Origin: JASFHF01 sp050123335
GTDB lineage: Bacteria > Pseudomonadota > Gammaproteobacteria > UBA12402
DNA: 7,536 bases
Reading direction: 5' to 3'
NCBI GenBank assembly: GCA_050123335.1
Contig: JASFHH010000070.1
Location: forward strand, 1-7,536
Shown piece by piece: positions 6,254-7,536 of this stretch. Under the pieces are notes generated by a model. That model saw only the letters and a list, made by a program, of their open reading frames with translations. It had not been told where the DNA came from and ran no database searches. Position numbers and translations under genes: made by a program. The stretch's first letter is position 1, and every line of letters starts with the position of its first letter.

Positions 6254-6900
6254 TGTTACAGCATCTTTTAAATGTTTATTCACGGACGGTTATGGATTTA
6301 ATTCCAATTATTAATCCAATTGCAGTATCCTTGTTTTTTTTAACTTTTATTTCTACAGAAAACAGTCGCTCTCTTAATCGTGCTTCACTTTTTTTAGGAT
6401 GCAATATTGCGTTAGTTTTGATTATCGTTTTGCTGATTGGCGAAGCGATATTAAGATTTTTTGGTTTAACTGTAGATTATGTGCGTGTGGTTGGGGGAAT
6501 ATTAGTATTTGTTGTGGGTTGGCGTATGTTAAATACTGAGCCAACCAGTGTACAAGCATTGGATCAGAAAAAATCATTGTCGGAAAGAATATTTTACCCT
6601 ATCACTATGCCTTTTGCTGTAGGTGGCGGAGCGCTTGCGGTGATTTTGTCGATAGCAACATTTATTAGCACCAATGCATTTAAAATAAATTTCTTAGAGA
6701 ATATAGCAGCGATTTTGGGAATTATTACTACGGCAATTTTAGTTGCATTGTGTTGCCGCTTTGCACATTTTTTTAAGAAAATTTTAGGCGAAGGGGGTAT
6801 TGCGATTTTTATGTTTATTTTCGCAATTTTGATTTTATTAATAGGAGTTAGCATTTTTTGGACTGGAGCTAGTTCATTGTTAATTGCATTATTTAAGTAA
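6253..6900 (+). CDS. MarC/UPF0056-family integral membrane protein
   Basis: This 215-residue, strongly hydrophobic protein has about six membrane segments (roughly residues 12-33, 43-66, 76-93, 117-138, 147-169 and 180-212). Family-like motifs are IPIINPI at 17-23, near the N-terminal helix as in the family's NPIG region, GGILVFVVGWRML at 81-93, and PITMPFAVGGG at 116-126, which corresponds to the usual P-x-x-x-P-x-x-x-GPG signature with the proline replaced. A soluble loop lies around 94-113. The function of MarC proteins is unsettled; the old link to multiple antibiotic resistance has not held up. The ATG overlaps the mdh stop by 1 nt and has AAAGGA at 6242-6247, so translation is probably coupled to mdh. 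The metabolic meaning of this pairing is unknown. Confidence 0.87.
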   Translation: MLQHLLNVYSRTVMDLIPIINPIAVSLFFLTFISTENSRSLNRASLFLGCNIALVLIIVLLIGEAILRFFGLTVDYVRVVGGILVFVVGWRMLNTEPTSVQALDQKKSLSERIFYPITMPFAVGGGALAVILSIATFISTNAFKINFLENIAAILGIITTAILVALCCRFAHFFKKILGEGGIAIFMFIFAILILLIGVSIFWTGASSLLIALFK

Positions 6901-6918
6901 TTTTTAGGAGGCAGCATT

Positions 6919-7290
6919 ATGCGGTACGAAATTAGATATTTACCTGCAGGCGCAGAAATGCAACCTGCAATTTACGAAATAATTTGTCAAGACAACGAAG
7001 CGCGTGCTTTGATGAAAGAAATTAATCGTGAATTAAAGTTAATGGAACGAGGTCGTAGAAGGGAGATGAGACATCGAGTGAAAGATGCTCTTCGCGCAGT
7101 CCCGCATAAGCCGATGCACAAGCGTAAAAATCTTTTTTCCTTTGAGCCTTATCAAATAGATGATGTTTGTACTGCAGCGCGCCGCTTAATTGGCCGTAAC
7201 GTTAGAGCTGGATTTTTAGGGTCGATCTTTAATATTACTTTGCGCCATATTGAGGATTTGGAAGCGATGTTGGCTTCCAAAACGAAATAA
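6919..7290 (+). CDS. Small basic protein of unknown function (123 residues)
   Basis: I do not recognise this protein. It starts with a perfect AGGAGG (6906-6911) 7 nt before the ATG and follows the MarC-family gene by only 18 nt, so it is very likely a translated third member of the mdh operon. It has no signal peptide or membrane segment. After a short N-terminal strand-like region (MRYEIRYLPAGAE), residues about 25-60 look helical and strongly basic (ELKLMERGRRREMRHRVKD). A short basic linker, HKPMHKRK, is at 63-70, and a second likely helical region spans about 77-120 and includes TAARRLIGRNVRAG. The high Arg/Lys content suggests nucleic-acid or ribosome contact, but this is inference and no known motif is present. 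Confidence 0.82.
   Translation: MRYEIRYLPAGAEMQPAIYEIICQDNEARALMKEINRELKLMERGRRREMRHRVKDALRAVPHKPMHKRKNLFSFEPYQIDDVCTAARRLIGRNVRAGFLGSIFNITLRHIEDLEAMLASKTK
7258..7280 (+). terminator. Weak candidate terminator hairpin at the end of the mdh operon
   Basis: TTGGAAGC (7258-7265) and GCTTCCAA (7273-7280) form a perfect 8-bp stem with a 7-nt loop, inside the last codons of the 123-residue gene. A short T run (7292-7296) follows, but 11 nt after the stem, so it is not a canonical intrinsic terminator. The long hairpins further down lack U-tracts as well. Confidence 0.3.
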
Positions 7291-7366
7291 ATTTTTGTGA
7301 ATACTATACCAATCTTATTTCAAGATGCGAGATTTGTAAAAAATGCTAATATCAGTTTTAAACGAA

Positions 7367-7408
7367 ACTCATGATTTTACATCTTGTTTGTTATGTAAAA
7401 TCATGAGT
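7367..7408. repeat. Long perfect hairpin (16-bp stem, 10-nt loop), copy 1
   Basis: ACTCATGATTTTACAT (7367-7382) is exactly complementary to ATGTAAAATCATGAGT (7393-7408). No U-tract follows. The stem shares its core with the second hairpin 51 nt downstream. Weaker outer pairings surround it: TATACCA (7305-7311) with TGGTATA (7418-7424). CAAGATG (7321-7327) could alternatively pair with CATCTTG (7380-7386), competing with the main stem. The hairpin lies in the non-coding tail after the mdh operon. Confidence 0.93.
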
Positions 7409-7459
7409 CACCGCGCATGGTATATTTGTGTTCTTTTTTAGTTATGTGCATGCTTGCTG

Positions 7460-7502
7460 ACTTGCGATTTTACAAGAACAAGCTGGTTGTAAAATCGCAA
7501 GT
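7460..7502. repeat. Long perfect hairpin (16-bp stem, 11-nt loop), copy 2
   Basis: ACTTGCGATTTTACAA (7460-7475) is exactly complementary to TTGTAAAATCGCAAGT (7487-7502). Twelve of the 16 arm positions are identical to those of copy 1, and the four that differ are changed on both arms so that pairing is kept. The sequence after it is AT-rich without a T run, so a simple terminator role is unlikely. Nothing else is seen up to the window end at 7536. Confidence 0.93.
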
Positions 7503-7536
7503 TCCAATTTAAACTGACACTAATATATTTTATAAA

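Noticed and set aside
5350..6917. Minus-strand frames opposite mdh and the MarC-family gene (5350-5547, 5857-6066, 6594-6917)
   Set aside because: They are antisense to recognised genes and show no domain of their own.
7367..7502. Hairpins as rho-independent terminators of the mdh operon
   Set aside because: Neither stem is followed by a T run, and their stems are AT-rich and symmetric; a repeat or RNA-structure role fits better.

Overview
The window is visibly AT-rich chromosomal DNA from a bacterium. The most likely source is a gammaproteobacterium with an intracellular or host-associated life style (Legionellales/Coxiellales-like). This rests on the gammaproteobacterial character of TrmB, a type-2 NAD malate dehydrogenase of the kind known in Coxiella and Legionella, a large unrecognised Asn-rich protein, and GC-rich palindromic repeats containing GGATCCC and GGGATGAC that spread through genes and intergenic DNA, as seen in several intracellular lineages. 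The taxonomic assignment is inference.

Layout. Positions 1-528 (minus) hold a toxin-first toxin-antitoxin pair: a Gp49/HigB-like toxin overlapping by 26 nt the start of an XRE-type antitoxin that runs off the window. About 280 nt of gene-free AT-rich DNA follows. Then comes trmB (813-1469, plus), which ends in a strong hairpin terminator that works on both strands and closes the convergent gene. That gene is a 719-residue Asn-rich protein of unknown function (1537-3696, minus). A 290-nt spacer carries one copy of the GGATCCC/GGGATGAC element and two short perfect palindromes. hemW (3987-5243, minus), the radical-SAM haem chaperone, follows. It carries an in-frame 141-nt (47-codon) insertion of the same element family, including four tandem 15-nt units that read as VIPRP repeats.

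Divergently from hemW, across only 38 nt, runs a plus-strand operon: malate dehydrogenase (5282-6253), a MarC/UPF0056 membrane protein overlapping the mdh stop by 1 nt, and a basic 123-residue protein of unknown function 18 nt further on. The last 246 nt are non-coding. They contain two long perfect hairpins (16-bp stems) that share a core, and the four positions that differ between them are compensated on both arms.

How the parts work together. TrmB (tRNA m7G46), HemW and Mdh are housekeeping. The TA module, the Asn-rich protein and the repeats are accessory. The most notable signals are the palindromic element inserted in frame in hemW, the unknown 719-residue protein, and the covarying hairpin pair at the right end.
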